DNA of 64,000 bases, taken from NCBI GenBank assembly GCA_018333865.1, contig JAGXSE010000002.1, positions 1 to 64,000 on the forward strand. Direction: 5' to 3'. Positions 25,196-35,084 of this stretch are shown piece by piece (positions within the stretch are counted from its first letter, which is position 1; every line of letters starts with the position of its first letter). Origin of the DNA: Syntrophomonadaceae bacterium. Lineage in GTDB: Bacteria; Bacillota; PH28-bin88. The position numbers and the translations under genes were made by a program. Below the pieces are notes generated by a model. The model had not been told where the DNA came from, searched no databases, and worked only from the letters and a program-made list of their open reading frames with translations.

Positions 25196-25699
25196 GTGGA
25201 AATATTTCCCGAAGCAGTAACAGAAGAAAAAGAGGTAACAGAAGATAAAATGGCAGCTATTTTTTCCAGGTTTAAAGGGAGGCGTGAGGAGTTGATCCCT
25301 ATCCTGCAAGCTGTCCAGGAGAAGTTTAGCTATCTGCCGGAAGAAGCTATGCAGCAGGTAGCAAGGTTTATCTCGGTTTCCGAAAGCAGGGTTTATGGTG
25401 CGGCAACGTTTTATAGCCAGTTTTATTTTACGCAGCGAGGCAAACACAACATTAAGGTATGTTGCGGTACAGCCTGTCATGTGAAAGGCGCTAAATCCAT
25501 TCTGGAGGCGTTTGAACGGGAATTGGGTGTTGCAAGCGGCGGTACTACAGAAGATTTCAAATACAACCTGGAGCGGGTGGCCTGTATCGGTTCCTGCGCC
25601 TTGGCGCCGGTAGTAATGGTGGATGATACCGTCTATGGCCATATGGAAGCCAGGAGAGTCACCGAATGCTTGAAAACAGATCCAGATAGCAAGCTATGA
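25196..25699 (+). CDS. NuoE/HydC-like 2Fe-2S subunit of the formate dehydrogenase
   Basis: A protein of 167 aa from GTG after AAGGAGGAG. It is a thioredoxin-like 2Fe-2S protein with the helical N-terminal part (PILQAVQEKFSYLPEEAMQQVA) and the four ligands in CCGTAC and CIGSC. It carries electrons between the NADH-oxidising FMN subunit and other clusters. The stop overlaps the ATG of the next gene. The set FdhA-NuoE-NuoF matches NAD-dependent and electron-bifurcating formate dehydrogenases of anaerobes. Confidence 0.9.
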   Translation: MEIFPEAVTEEKEVTEDKMAAIFSRFKGRREELIPILQAVQEKFSYLPEEAMQQVARFISVSESRVYGAATFYSQFYFTQRGKHNIKVCCGTACHVKGAKSILEAFERELGVASGGTTEDFKYNLERVACIGSCALAPVVMVDDTVYGHMEARRVTECLKTDPDSKL

Positions 25700-27648
25700 C
25701 TGGAGGGAAAGAGTTGTTTGCAGAAATAGATTCGCCGGCTAAGCTGGCAAAGATTAGCGAAATTTGCCGGGCTGCTTTTGCCAGGCAGAAAACCAGATTT
25801 TTGATTTGTGCCGGCACAGGGTGTGTTGCCATGGGGTCTTTGCCGGTGCTGGCTGAATTTAAGCGCCAGATTGCTGAGCGAGGTCTGGCGGTAGATGTGG
25901 AAATGCTGTTTGAGGGTCGGGAGGCAGTAACTGCTGCCGCAGGCAGCGGCTGTCACGGTTTTTGCGAAAAGGGGCCGCTAGTGCGGGTTGAGCCTCAGGG
26001 GATTTTTTATAACAAGGTTAAGGCAGAGGATGTGGCGGAAATCCTGGCGGCTTCCCTGGATCAGAACTCGATAGTGGAACGTTTGCTGTATAAAAATCCG
26101 GATGGCAGTCCATGTCTTACGGTTCACGAAGTACCTTTTTACAGTGGTCAAACAAGAAATGTCCTCGAGCGATGCGGATTGATTGATCCGGAGGATATCA
26201 GAGAATATTTTGCCCACGATGGCTACCAGGCCTTAGCTAAGGCTTTAAGGGAATATACACCAGAGCAGGTTATTGAAATTGTCAGCAGGTCTAATTTGCG
26301 CGGCCGCGGTGGGGCCGGTTTTACCACAGGGAAAAAGTGGGCGACCTGCCGGCGGGCGCCTGGTGATACCAAGTATGTTGTTTGTAACTGTGATGAGGGT
26401 GACCCGGGGGCTTTTATGGATCGTTCGGTGCTGGAAGCTGACCCTCATGCTGTTTTGGAAGGAATGGCGATTGCCGCCTATGCCGTTGGCGCAGAAAGGG
26501 GCTTTCTCTATGTCCGAGCCGAGTATCCTTTGGCGGTTGCCCGTCTGCAAAAGGCTATGGAACAGGCCATCAAATGGAAAGTGCTAGGGGAAAATATCAT
26601 GGGGTGCGGTTTTAATTTTTATCCGGAAATATTCCAGGGAGCAGGGGCCTTTGTCTGTGGGGAAGAAACCTCACTGCTGGCTTCCCTGGAAGGAGGGCGG
26701 GGCATGCCCAGGATGAAGCCGCCTTTTCCTGCAGAGGAAGGCCTTTGGAAAAGGCCGACAGTATTAAATAATGTCAAAACCCTGGCTAAAGTGCCGAAAA
26801 TAATCGATCAAGGCGCCGATTGGTTTGCTGCTACCGGCACAGTTAAAAGCCCCGGAACGGCAGTGTTTGCCTTGACCGGCAAAATCAAAAACAGCGGCTT
26901 GATTGAAGTGCCGATGGGGATTACCTTGCGGGAAATTGTTTATGGGATTGGCGGCGGCATTATAAACGATGGAAAGTTCAAAGCAGTTCAGACAGGTGGC
27001 CCGTCAGGGGGCTGTCTGCCGGAAGAACTGCTGGAATTGGAAGTAGATTTCGATTCCCTTAGAAGCGCCGGCTCCATGATGGGCTCGGGCGGAATGGTAG
27101 TGCTGGATGAAAAATCATGCATGGTGGATATCGCCAGGTATTTTTTGGAATTCACAGTCCATGAATCCTGTGGGCAATGTACTCCCTGCCGCGACGGAAT
27201 TTGGCAAATGCTTCATATTTTAAATGACATTACTGCCGGGAAGGGTAGACCAGAGGACTTGGCATTATTGGAGGAAATGGGTAAGTCCATTATTGCTGGG
27301 GCTATCTGCGGCTTGGGCAAGACCGCGCCAAATCCCGTTTTGAGCACCCTGCGTTATTTCAGGCCGGAGTATGAAGCCCATATTCAGGACAAAGCATGTC
27401 CGGCTTTAAACTGTCAGGAGCTAATTGCCTACCAGATCGACCCCAATAAATGCAAAGCCTGCGGGCGATGCCGGAAGGAGTGCCCGGTCGAGGCAATAAA
27501 AGGCGAGAAAAAAACGCCGCATGTGATTGAGCAGAGCAAATGCTGCAAGTGTGGCATCTGCCTGGAAACATGCCCGGCCAAATTTAGCGCCGTCAGCAAA
27601 ATCACCGGGAAGCACGGGGACGGTTCTCTTGCTTCCATTGACCGATGA
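25696..27648 (+). CDS. NuoF/HydB-like NADH-binding flavoprotein subunit
   Basis: A protein of 650 aa. Order: N-terminal 2Fe-2S thioredoxin-like domain (CAGTGCVAMG...CHGFC), the FMN/NADH domain (NLRGRGGAGFTTGKKW, CNCDEGDPGAFMDRS, ETSLLASLEGGRGMPRMKPPFP), SLBB, the 4Fe-4S helix bundle (ESCGQCTPCRDG), and two C-terminal 4Fe-4S motifs (CKACGRCRKECP and CCKCGICLETCP). It oxidises or reduces NAD(H) for the formate dehydrogenase, and the extra clusters could meet ferredoxin. The last dozen residues (about KHGDGSLASIDR) are encoded by an inserted REP element and are probably not native. Confidence 0.92.
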   Translation: MTGGKELFAEIDSPAKLAKISEICRAAFARQKTRFLICAGTGCVAMGSLPVLAEFKRQIAERGLAVDVEMLFEGREAVTAAAGSGCHGFCEKGPLVRVEPQGIFYNKVKAEDVAEILAASLDQNSIVERLLYKNPDGSPCLTVHEVPFYSGQTRNVLERCGLIDPEDIREYFAHDGYQALAKALREYTPEQVIEIVSRSNLRGRGGAGFTTGKKWATCRRAPGDTKYVVCNCDEGDPGAFMDRSVLEADPHAVLEGMAIAAYAVGAERGFLYVRAEYPLAVARLQKAMEQAIKWKVLGENIMGCGFNFYPEIFQGAGAFVCGEETSLLASLEGGRGMPRMKPPFPAEEGLWKRPTVLNNVKTLAKVPKIIDQGADWFAATGTVKSPGTAVFALTGKIKNSGLIEVPMGITLREIVYGIGGGIINDGKFKAVQTGGPSGGCLPEELLELEVDFDSLRSAGSMMGSGGMVVLDEKSCMVDIARYFLEFTVHESCGQCTPCRDGIWQMLHILNDITAGKGRPEDLALLEEMGKSIIAGAICGLGKTAPNPVLSTLRYFRPEYEAHIQDKACPALNCQELIAYQIDPNKCKACGRCRKECPVEAIKGEKKTPHVIEQSKCCKCGICLETCPAKFSAVSKITGKHGDGSLASIDR

Positions 27649-27856
27649 CCAGGCGAGAGCAGAGATTAATAGAATTTTTTCTGCAACTGAAATGGCCCAA
27701 ATTAAGAGTTTTCCAAAGTCAAAAAGAGATGAAATAATATCAAAGGTTAAAGAGATAGAAGGCTTGACACAGCGACAGGCAGCCAGAATTTTAGGTATTT
27801 CACCCAATATGATATTCAAGGCATGAAGGAAGCAAGAGAACCGTCCCCATGCTTCC
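27608..27856. mobile_element. REP-bounded miniature element carrying a transposase remnant
   Basis: Two 29-nt palindromic REPs, 27608-27636 and 27828-27856, are inverted copies differing at one base. Each has arms GGAAGCA and TGCTTCC around the GGGGACGGTTCTCT core or its complement. They enclose the 3' part of a REP-associated transposase gene. The element overlaps the 3' end of the nuoF-like gene on the left and the leader of the propeller gene on the right. It is probably non-autonomous and mobilised, if at all, by a full transposase elsewhere. Confidence 0.75.
27638..27826 (+). pseudogene. C-terminal remnant of a REP-associated (Y1/IS200-like) transposase
   Basis: Sixty-two codons remain with no proper start. 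The segment ATEMAQIKSFPKSKRDEIIS followed by KVKEIEGLTQRQAARILGIS is the helix-turn-helix tail found at the end of RAYT-type transposases of Firmicutes. The HUH catalytic domain with its tyrosine is missing. Flanking inverted REPs support the assignment. Confidence 0.65.
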
Positions 27857-27872
27857 CTGGAGGGCGATGGTA

Positions 27873-29854
27873 ATGGGAAAAGGCGAAAGACTAACCAGGG
27901 TGAAAATTCTATTGCTAGCAGTGCTGCTGGCCGTCGTAGCGATCACGAGTGCACTTCGGCTTAACGAGACAGTATACGATGCCTCCCAAAGGTTTTACGG
28001 ATACCTGCGGGAAGGCCAATCTGCGGAGGCTTGGGGCATGCTTGCCGCTGAGGTTAAACAGAAGATCGCCCCAGGGGACATTACGTCTTTAGAGGCAGCT
28101 CTGGAGGCCTTTGAACGGACTGATCTCCCTGCCCCGACAGGGAAAAACGGCTTCTTTAAAGCAGTGAAACAAGGATCAGAGGCTGTAATCTATTGGAAGC
28201 GTGGTTTTAGCGGCTGGCGAGTGGCGTATATGTCCCCTTGGAAGGGCTGGAACCTGTCAGAGTACATGCCTCCGCCCTTAGCCCGGACGGAAAAACCATC
28301 GCGTTTTTCCGTGATCAGAACGACCTTCTCTATTATAAAAACAACATCGCCTACCACGATTATCCACTATATCTCCTGGATACCGGCAACGGCGTTGAGC
28401 GGAATCTACCCGCGCGGGGCGATCGGCTGTGGTGGTCACCCGATAGCCGGTACCTGGCAGTGCGGGGACGGGAAGGGATCGTCATAATTGAAGTCAAAAC
28501 AGAAACGGTAGTGGATGTGATACCGGGGTGGTTTCCTTACAAGCAACTGATGTGGCACCCATCAGGGGAGTACTTTGTTTACGAAAAGGACCCCAATCCA
28601 GGGGATGGCCGGTCCTATCCGGAGGAGCAGGAACTGTGGAGGTGGGACCTAAAAAGCAATGAAACCTCCCAGCTCGTTCCACCTCACGCCTCGTACATGG
28701 GTGAGCCCGCCTGGTCACCCGACGGCCGCTACCTGCTTTACTCAGCAGGGGAGCAGCATTACCGGAGCATCTATCTGTGGGACGCTGCCGCCAATAAGTC
28801 TTACCGGGTGACCACCCCCGAAACGAATGATTATCATTCCAAACCCCAGTGGGTGACACGAACAGAAGGACTCTTGGTGGCGACCTCCGCCCCGCCAAAG
28901 CGCCAGGTAAGCATCCGGCTGGCACCTGTTGCCAGGATAGAGACTTCGCTAGAAGGCGGCGGACCACCTTATCATTGGATCAATAAACGTTATCAGTGGG
29001 CTAAGGACGGCTCCTTCTTTGCGTTAACCACACCTTTTTTCTCCCTGATCGACAGCCAGGGGAAAACAAGGAACTTTAACTTTGGTGCTCGCATGGCTCG
29101 GGTCAGCCCTGATGGCAGGCAGGTCGCCATAGTAGACGGAACTGGTTTAGCGGTGATGGATCTGGGTACGGAAAAGCAGCGTCAGGTAATAGCTAGTGGG
29201 CAAGGGGAAACCATTAGGACCGCCGCCTGGAGCTACACCGGTAATTCTGTTTTTGTGGTAACAGGAAAAAAGGGAAATCCCGATGCAGCGGATACCCTCG
29301 AACGAGTCGACATACGCACCGGCCAGCGGCAGACGGTCTTCAGCGGCCAGGTGGTATGGACCAGGCAAATGATCAGGGTGGAGATTTACCCTTCACCCAC
29401 CGCCGATGACCTGGCCCTTGCCATCGGAGAGACTGTATGGATACTGCCTGCAGGGAGCGAAAAACCTCGGCTGGTTTCCCGCTCCCCTGCTTACAACCCA
29501 GCCTGGTCGCCTGATGGAAAATTTCTTGCCTTCCAAGAACAGGTGTTAAAGGTTCAGGATTATGCCATTAAGGTTGTTGATCATACCGGCTTAAACCTAA
29601 TTGAGGTGGGGGAAGGAAATAATCCCCAATGGCTGGGAAATGACACCCTGGTTTACCTGGATAATTACGATAAACGAGTCATGGCTATCCCTAGCGGCGG
29701 GGGCATTCCGACAGAGGTCCTGCGGCCGCTTCCGGGAGAGAAGATTGTCGCCATAGCTACTTCCTCATCAGGGGGCCGTTTGGCCGTATTACTGGAGCGG
29801 ACAGGAGAAAAGAACCGGCTCGACTTTTACAGGACTGCGCCCTTATTGGATTGA
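27873..29854 (+). pseudogene. TolB-like beta-propeller membrane protein, frameshifted
   Basis: The first frame (from ATG 27873, GGAGGG upstream) encodes a membrane helix (KILLLAVLLAVVAITSA) and a small domain ending near WRVAYMSPWKGWNLSEY. The propeller continues in the -1 frame from about 28262 to the stop at 29852-29854. It shows repeated PD40-type motifs (LSPDGKTIAFF, WWSPDSRYLAVRG, WSPDGRYLLYSAG, VSPDGRQVAIVDG, WSPDGKFLAFQEQ). The second frame has only a TTG at 28238 with no ribosome-binding site. No classic slippery heptamer is seen, so a real frameshift mutation or base error is more likely than programmed shifting. It would be an extracytoplasmic propeller of unknown ligand. Confidence 0.75.
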
Positions 29855-31485
29855 GCCACACGCTGGCAGTAAAGTCCAAGGAAGCCGCTGGCAACTGGCA
29901 GCTTGCGCAATGCCAGATTTTTTTGGCGTTCCCGCACTTCGTCCTCACTGATTAAAAGGTTTAACTCCTTTTTCACTGTATCAATTTCGATTTGGTCCCC
30001 GTCTTGCACCAAAGCGATGGGGCCGCCGACTTGCGCTTCGGGCGCCACATGGCCGACACAGAAGCCCCGCGTGGCTCCGGAAAAGCGGCCGTCCGTAATT
30101 AAGGCTACACTGTCACCCAGCCCCATTCCGGTGATCATCGCTGCCGGGATGGACAGTTCCCGCATTCCAGGGCCGCCCCGGGGTCCTTCGTAGCGGATAA
30201 CCAAAATATCGCCGGCCTGAATATCCTTATGCAGGATGTGCTGGAGCAGCTCTTCCTCGGAATCAAAGGTTTTGGCCGGCCCTACCTGGCGGGTAATATT
30301 TTTGCCGATACCGCTGACCTTTACCACCGCCCCGTCCGGGGCTAAATTCCCTTTCAAAATAACTATGCCGCCTTGAGGATGAAGGGGTTCGGCGAGGGAA
30401 CGGATGACCTCCCCTTGCTTAACCTTTCCCAGGTAAGCGGGGTAATTTGGCCCCAACACAGTCAAGGCATCAAGCTCTAACAGGGGTTCCAAAACCCCTA
30501 AGACCGCGGCAACACCACCAGCCTGATGAAAATCATGGATGGTGTATTTGCTGGAGGGCTTAAATTTGGCGATACAAGGAGTTTGTGTAGAAATCCGGTC
30601 AAATTCATCAAGATCAAGAGAAGTTCCTGCTTCATGAGCGATGGCCAAGAGGTGGAGAATGGTGTTGGTGGAGCCGCCCACAGCCATCAGGTATCTGATG
30701 GCATTGCGGAAGGCAGCTTTTGTTAAAATATCCCTGGGCAGGATCTGGGCCTTAGCGATGTCAACAATTGCCTCTCCGGTCAACTTGGCCATCCGGCGCT
30801 TGGCAGCATAGACTGCGGGCACCGTAGAGGCACCGGGGAGACAAAATCCTATTGCTTCAATCAGCGAATTCATGGTCATTCCGGTTCCCATCATGGAGCA
30901 GATGCCGGTTGTGCTGCAAGTGTCTTCCTCAATTTCCGCAAATTCCTCAGCGGAGATAGTTTTATTTTTAATAGCTCCCATGGCTTCTTTTATATCACAC
31001 ATCACCTTTTGCTCACCATGGCCGGTAACATGAGGGAGCATCGGCCCGGGAGGCAGGAAAATGGCCGGAATATTCAACCTGGCTGCTGCCATCAGCATGC
31101 CGCCGGGTGTTTTATCACAAGAGGGGAGAAAGACCAGGCCATCAAACCCGGCCGATCCTACCATCACTTCAATCTCCGCTGCGCACACTTCTCTGCTGGG
31201 CAGGGAATAGTGCATTCCTGTTCCTTGAGCCTGGGCATCGCATACAGAAACCACAAAGAACTCCACCGGAGTTCCGCCCGCTGCCAGGATACCGGATTTG
31301 ACAAATTGGGCCAGTTCCCTGTTGGGGTAGGCTCCGGGATGGTTTTCCGCCCAAGCCGCCACTACACCAATAACAGGTTTTTGCAATTCTTCCTTGTGAT
31401 AGCCGACAGCCTTAAACATGGATCTGGGGTAGGCCCCTTTAATGCCTTCGAACATTTCCTGAGCATTTCGCAGCATTTTCTTCAT
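29827..31485 (-). CDS. ilvD: Dihydroxy-acid dehydratase (IlvD/EDD family)
   Basis: A protein of 552 aa, normal for IlvD. It dehydrates dihydroxy-isovalerate and dihydroxy-methylvalerate in valine/isoleucine synthesis. Motifs: [48 protein letters not shown] and [20 protein letters not shown]. The PCN cysteine of plant-type 2Fe-2S enzymes is PGA here, as in the oxygen-sensitive E. coli type, which fits an anaerobe. A related sugar-acid dehydratase cannot be fully excluded. AGGAGG precedes ATG 31485. It is convergent with the propeller gene, overlapping by 28 bp, and is away from ilvN. Confidence 0.85.
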   Translation of the reverse strand: MKKMLRNAQEMFEGIKGAYPRSMFKAVGYHKEELQKPVIGVVAAWAENHPGAYPNRELAQFVKSGILAAGGTPVEFFVVSVCDAQAQGTGMHYSLPSREVCAAEIEVMVGSAGFDGLVFLPSCDKTPGGMLMAAARLNIPAIFLPPGPMLPHVTGHGEQKVMCDIKEAMGAIKNKTISAEEFAEIEEDTCSTTGICSMMGTGMTMNSLIEAIGFCLPGASTVPAVYAAKRRMAKLTGEAIVDIAKAQILPRDILTKAAFRNAIRYLMAVGGSTNTILHLLAIAHEAGTSLDLDEFDRISTQTPCIAKFKPSSKYTIHDFHQAGGVAAVLGVLEPLLELDALTVLGPNYPAYLGKVKQGEVIRSLAEPLHPQGGIVILKGNLAPDGAVVKVSGIGKNITRQVGPAKTFDSEEELLQHILHKDIQAGDILVIRYEGPRGGPGMRELSIPAAMITGMGLGDSVALITDGRFSGATRGFCVGHVAPEAQVGGPIALVQDGDQIEIDTVKKELNLLISEDEVRERQKNLALRKLPVASGFLGLYCQRVAQSNKGAVL

Positions 31486-31513
31486 TCACGATACCTCCTG
31501 ACGCTAGTGGGGC

Positions 31514-31540
31514 GCAAGTCGGGGACGGTTCTTGACTTGC
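31514..31540 (+). repeat. REP-like element upstream of asnS
   Basis: A 27-nt palindromic element with arms GCAAGTC and GACTTGC and core GGGGACGGTTCTT. It is identical to 41219-41245 and is the exact reverse complement of 33114-33140. Its right arm contributes the -35 box of the asnS promoter. Confidence 0.85.
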
Positions 31541-31561
31541 TAGGCAAAAAATGGGTATAAT
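31532..31561 (+). promoter_or_regulatory. Sigma-A promoter of asnS
   Basis: TTGACT (31532-31537) and TATAAT (31556-31561) are separated by 18 bp. The -35 lies inside the REP right arm. The 150-nt leader before asnS shows no T-box signature that I can identify. Confidence 0.7.
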
Positions 31562-31710
31562 TTATTATATTTGTTCTAACCTGTCTTATCAAGAATAACA
31601 ACCTTCTGGTTCGCAAAGACTTGATGAAAAAGATAAGAAGAAATTCGTCCCTTACATTACCAAAGAAATTGGAGAGTAATTTGCCACCCAGCTTGCGAGG
31701 AGGAAGAGGA

Positions 31711-33105
31711 ATGGAGCATGTAAGCGTTAGGTCGATCATGGCCGAGACAGCCAGGTACCTGGAAAAAGAGGTGGAAGTCTGCGGCTGGATCAGAAACAAC
31801 CGGGATCAGAAATCATTTGGATTTATTGCCCTCAACGACGGTACTCATTTCAATACCATTCAAGTGGTCTACGAAAAAGAATCGGTAGTGAACTTTGAGG
31901 AAGCGATAAAATACAGAGTTGGGGCAGCTATTAGTGTAAAGGGAAGGCTGGTGTCCACACCAAAGGCCAAACAACCCTTCGAAATAAAAGCTTCAGCAAT
32001 AGCTCTGGAAGGGGATGCCCCTGAGGACTACCCCATTCAACCAAAGCGGCACACCAGGGAATACTTGCGAGAAGTAGCACATTTGCGCCCCAGGACAAAC
32101 CTGTTTTCGGCGGTGTTTCGCGTCCGGTCCCTGGTTTCCTTTGCCATTCATAAATTCTTTCAGGACAGAGGGTTTGTTTTGGTCCATAGCCCCATTATCA
32201 CCGCCAGTGATGCAGAAGGCGCGGGAGAAATGTTCCGGGTAACTACGCTGGATCCTAAAAATCCGCCCCTTTCGCAGGAAGGCCTGGTGGATTTTACGCA
32301 AGATTTTTTTGGCAAAAAAACAAACCTTACCGTCAGCGGCCAGCTGGAAGCAGAAGCCTTTGCCCTGGCCTTTAAGGAAGTCTATACCTTCGGTCCAACC
32401 TTCAGAGCAGAGAATTCCAATACAGCGCGCCATGCCGCGGAGTTCTGGATGGTTGAGCCGGAAATTGCCTTCGCAGACCTGAAAGATAACATGAAACTTG
32501 CAGAAGCCTTGTTGAAATATGTTATCAGTTACGTCTTGGATCACGCTAAAGAAGAAATGGAATTCTGCGATGAATTCATAGAAAAAGGATTAAGGCAGAA
32601 ACTGGGCAATATAGCGGACTCCGAATTTGCTCATGTCAGCTATACCAAGGCTGTTGAGATATTGGCAGCATCCGGCGAGACGTTCGCATATCCGGTTGAG
32701 TGGGGTAAAGACTTGCAAACAGAGCACGAGAGATATCTGACGGAAATAGTATTTAAAAAACCGGTATTTGTTACAGATTACCCGAAAGAGATTAAAGCCT
32801 TTTACATGCGGCTAAATGACGACGGCAAAACAGTGGCGGCGATGGATCTATTGGTTCCGGGAGTTGGTGAAATAATCGGCGGCAGCCAGAGGGAAGAAAG
32901 AGCACATGTATTGGAACAGAGAATGTCAGATTTCAATATCCATCAGGATGATCTGTGGTGGTACCTGGATTTGCGGAAATACGGCGGAGTGAAACATGCC
33001 GGTTTTGGTTTGGGTTTGGAAAGGGCGATCATGTACCTTACTGGTGTAAGCAACATCAGGGACGTTATTCCCTTCCCCAGGACAGTTAAGTCCTGCGAGT
33101 TTTAG
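31711..33105 (+). CDS. asnS: Asparaginyl-tRNA synthetase
   Basis: A protein of 464 aa. An N-terminal OB-fold anticodon-binding domain (about 1-110, [20 protein letters not shown]) joins a class II catalytic core. Motif 2 is [21 protein letters not shown] with its first part preceding; motif 3 is [15 protein letters not shown]. The [11 protein letters not shown] form and short length favour AsnRS over AspRS. ATG 31711 follows GAGGAGGAAGAGG; an upstream in-frame extension is probably untranslated leader. It is flanked by inverted REP copies. Confidence 0.93.
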   Translation: MEHVSVRSIMAETARYLEKEVEVCGWIRNNRDQKSFGFIALNDGTHFNTIQVVYEKESVVNFEEAIKYRVGAAISVKGRLVSTPKAKQPFEIKASAIALEGDAPEDYPIQPKRHTREYLREVAHLRPRTNLFSAVFRVRSLVSFAIHKFFQDRGFVLVHSPIITASDAEGAGEMFRVTTLDPKNPPLSQEGLVDFTQDFFGKKTNLTVSGQLEAEAFALAFKEVYTFGPTFRAENSNTARHAAEFWMVEPEIAFADLKDNMKLAEALLKYVISYVLDHAKEEMEFCDEFIEKGLRQKLGNIADSEFAHVSYTKAVEILAASGETFAYPVEWGKDLQTEHERYLTEIVFKKPVFVTDYPKEIKAFYMRLNDDGKTVAAMDLLVPGVGEIIGGSQREERAHVLEQRMSDFNIHQDDLWWYLDLRKYGGVKHAGFGLGLERAIMYLTGVSNIRDVIPFPRTVKSCEF

Positions 33106-33113
33106 CCGGGGTA

Positions 33114-33140
33114 GCAAGTCAAGAACCGTCCCCGACTTGC
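33114..33140 (-). repeat. REP-like element downstream of asnS
   Basis: The exact reverse complement of 31514-31540, nine bases after the asnS stop. With no T-run, its palindrome may act as a bidirectional mRNA end-stabiliser rather than a terminator. Confidence 0.85.
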
Positions 33141-33163
33141 CTTTGATTCAGTTCGTTCAATTC

Positions 33164-33206
33164 AAGAACCGTCCCCTGATTTACTAAGAACCGTCCCCTG
33201 ATTTAC
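33164..33206. repeat. Tandem pair of REP half-elements
   Basis: A 21-nt unit containing AAGAACCGTCCCCTGATTTA is present at 33164-33184 and again, identical, at 33186-33206, a period of 22. The units lack the palindromic arms of the full elements and run directly into the -35 box of the next promoter. Confidence 0.75.
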
Positions 33207-33208
33207 TG

Positions 33209-33237
33209 TTGACAAATAAAGAGGTTTAAATTAAAAT
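33209..33237 (+). promoter_or_regulatory. Sigma-A promoter of the ABC importer operon
   Basis: TTGACA (33209-33214) and TAAAAT (33232-33237) are 17 bp apart. It starts three bases after the tandem REP units. Confidence 0.6.
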
Positions 33238-33316
33238 TTAAACACAAACTCAACTAACAACATGAAGTTGTAAACAGTTGCTTTTTCCACAGTCAATTTA
33301 ACCACGAGTCAATTTA

Positions 33317-33378
33317 ACCACGAAGGTTAATTGTTTCCGGCAAGGAAACGGTTTTGCTTTCGTGGTATTTATTTTTTT
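33317..33378 (+). other. Nested stem-loop in the importer leader
   Basis: The outer stem ACCACGAA (33317-33324)/TTCGTGGT (33359-33366) encloses an inner stem GTTTCC (33333-33338)/GGAAAC (33344-33349), followed by ATTTATTTTTTTC. The structure could be a terminator or attenuator between promoter and first gene. Just upstream, GTCAATTTAACCACGA is directly repeated. No known riboswitch class is evident. Confidence 0.5.
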
Positions 33379-33471
33379 CTTAACGAAAAGACGATAGATT
33401 GAAGCAAAGCATGTGAAAAAGCCGGAAAGAGTTGAAAACAGAAGAGCTAGATACTAGGAGGGATTATCGTG

Positions 33472-35070
33472 ATGCAAAAAAAACTGACTGTTGTCGCTAT
33501 AATCATGACGCTGGTGCTTGTTGTTGCTGCCGGTTGCGGCCGGCCGGAGAACAAAACGGCCGGACAGACTCTGAAAAATGAGCTTGTTCTAGCTATTGCC
33601 GGCGAGCCGCAGGCAGGCTTTGACCCTACCACAGGATGGGGTCGGTATGGCTCACCGCTTTTCCAAAGTACGCTTTTAAAGCGTGATGCTGATCTGAACA
33701 TCATCAACGACCTGGCTACCGGTTACGAAGTGAGCCCGGACGGGTTGGTTTGGGCAGTTAGTCTGAGAGCAGACGTCAGGTTTTCCGACGGTAAGCCCCT
33801 TACTGCTCATGATGTGGCCTATACCTTCAACACAGCCGCCCAAAGCGGTGCGGTAATCGATCTTACCAATATGAAAGAGGTTTTGGCTGTAAACGAACAT
33901 ACTGTTAAATTTACGCTGGAAAGCCCCCAGTCCACATTCGTCAATTCGCTGATCGCTACCGGGATAGTGCCAAAACATGCCCATGGCAAAGGTTATGCCG
34001 AAAACCCGATCGGCTCGGGACCGTTCAAGTTCGTCCAGTGGGACAAAGGGCAGCAGCTGATCGTCGAGGCTAACCCGGAGTATCATGGCGCAAGGCCATA
34101 TTTCGAAAGAATAACCTTTCTATTTTTGAATGAAGACGCCGCCTTTGCTGCAGCCAGAGCAGGAAAGGCAGATGTGGTCGCAATTCCCCCTGCTTTCAGC
34201 AGGCAAGAGGTAGCCGGGATGCGTTTAATTTCTCTGCAAAGCGTAGATAACCGCGGCATCATGTTTCCCTTTGTCAAGGCGGGCAACAAGACGGCAGACG
34301 GGCGTCCGCTCGGAAACGACGTGACCGCCGACCTCGCCATCCGTAAGGCCATCAACACCGCCATTGATCGTCAGGCACTTGTAGATGGAGTTTTAGAAGG
34401 CCATGGTACACCGGCCTATACCGTCAGTGACGGCTTGCCATGGTGGAACCCTGATACAGTGATTAAGGATGCTGATCTTAACAAAGCGAGACAAATCCTT
34501 GCTGAGGGAGACTGGCAAGATTCTAACGGCGACGGGATCCTGGAAAAAGGCGATTTAAAGGCGCAGTTTTCATTACTCTATCCTGCCGCCGACCAAACCA
34601 GGCAGTCCTTGGCGATAGTGGTGGCAGACATGGTGAGACCACTCGGGATTGCCATCAGTGTGGAAGGGAAAAGCTGGGACGAGATCAAGACCATGATGCA
34701 TGCCAATGCCGTCTTGTTTGGCTGGGGCAGCCACAATCCGCTGGAGATGTATAACCTTTACAGCAGCAAGACCAGGGGTGTCGGTTGGTTCAATACTGGT
34801 TTCTACAGCAATGCTGTTGTTGACGAGCATCTGGAACGGGCATTGGCTACACCCAATGAAAAAGAGGCCCTGGCATACTGGCGGAAAGCCCAGTGGGACG
34901 GCCAGACCGGATTAAGTGCCAGAGGGGATGCTCCTTGGGCGTGGCTAGTCAACCTTAACCACTTGTATCTGGTAAGGGAAAATCTGGATATCGGACGGCA
35001 AAAGATCCAACCCCATGGCCATGGCTGGCCCATCACCGCTAACATTGCCGAATGGCGCTGGCAGAACTAA
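33472..35070 (+). CDS. Substrate-binding lipoprotein of nickel/peptide-type ABC importer
   Basis: A protein of 532 aa. A lipoprotein signal ends at Ala-Ala-Gly-Cys22. The mature part is a family-5 solute-binding protein (LATGYEVSPDGLVWAVSLRADVRFSDGKPLTAHDVAYTFN region, NPIGSGPFKF, IRKAINTAIDRQALVDGVL). The tail has HGHGWP near residue 520, His-rich as in some nickel-binding members, so NikA-like function is possible, but peptide binding cannot be ruled out. AGGAGGGA is eight bases from ATG 33472; a GTG three bases earlier is less favoured. It is the first gene of a five-gene operon. Confidence 0.85.
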   Translation: MQKKLTVVAIIMTLVLVVAAGCGRPENKTAGQTLKNELVLAIAGEPQAGFDPTTGWGRYGSPLFQSTLLKRDADLNIINDLATGYEVSPDGLVWAVSLRADVRFSDGKPLTAHDVAYTFNTAAQSGAVIDLTNMKEVLAVNEHTVKFTLESPQSTFVNSLIATGIVPKHAHGKGYAENPIGSGPFKFVQWDKGQQLIVEANPEYHGARPYFERITFLFLNEDAAFAAARAGKADVVAIPPAFSRQEVAGMRLISLQSVDNRGIMFPFVKAGNKTADGRPLGNDVTADLAIRKAINTAIDRQALVDGVLEGHGTPAYTVSDGLPWWNPDTVIKDADLNKARQILAEGDWQDSNGDGILEKGDLKAQFSLLYPAADQTRQSLAIVVADMVRPLGIAISVEGKSWDEIKTMMHANAVLFGWGSHNPLEMYNLYSSKTRGVGWFNTGFYSNAVVDEHLERALATPNEKEALAYWRKAQWDGQTGLSARGDAPWAWLVNLNHLYLVRENLDIGRQKIQPHGHGWPITANIAEWRWQN

Positions 35071-35084
35071 AGGAGGCGGCACAC

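Noticed and set aside
28238-28290. Programmed -1 frameshifting in the propeller gene
   Set aside because: No X-XXY-YYZ heptamer followed by a strong stem; mutation or base error explains it more simply.
31541-31710. T-box riboswitch upstream of asnS
   Set aside because: No T-box core sequence (AGGGTGGNACCGCG type) or terminator/antiterminator pair is visible.
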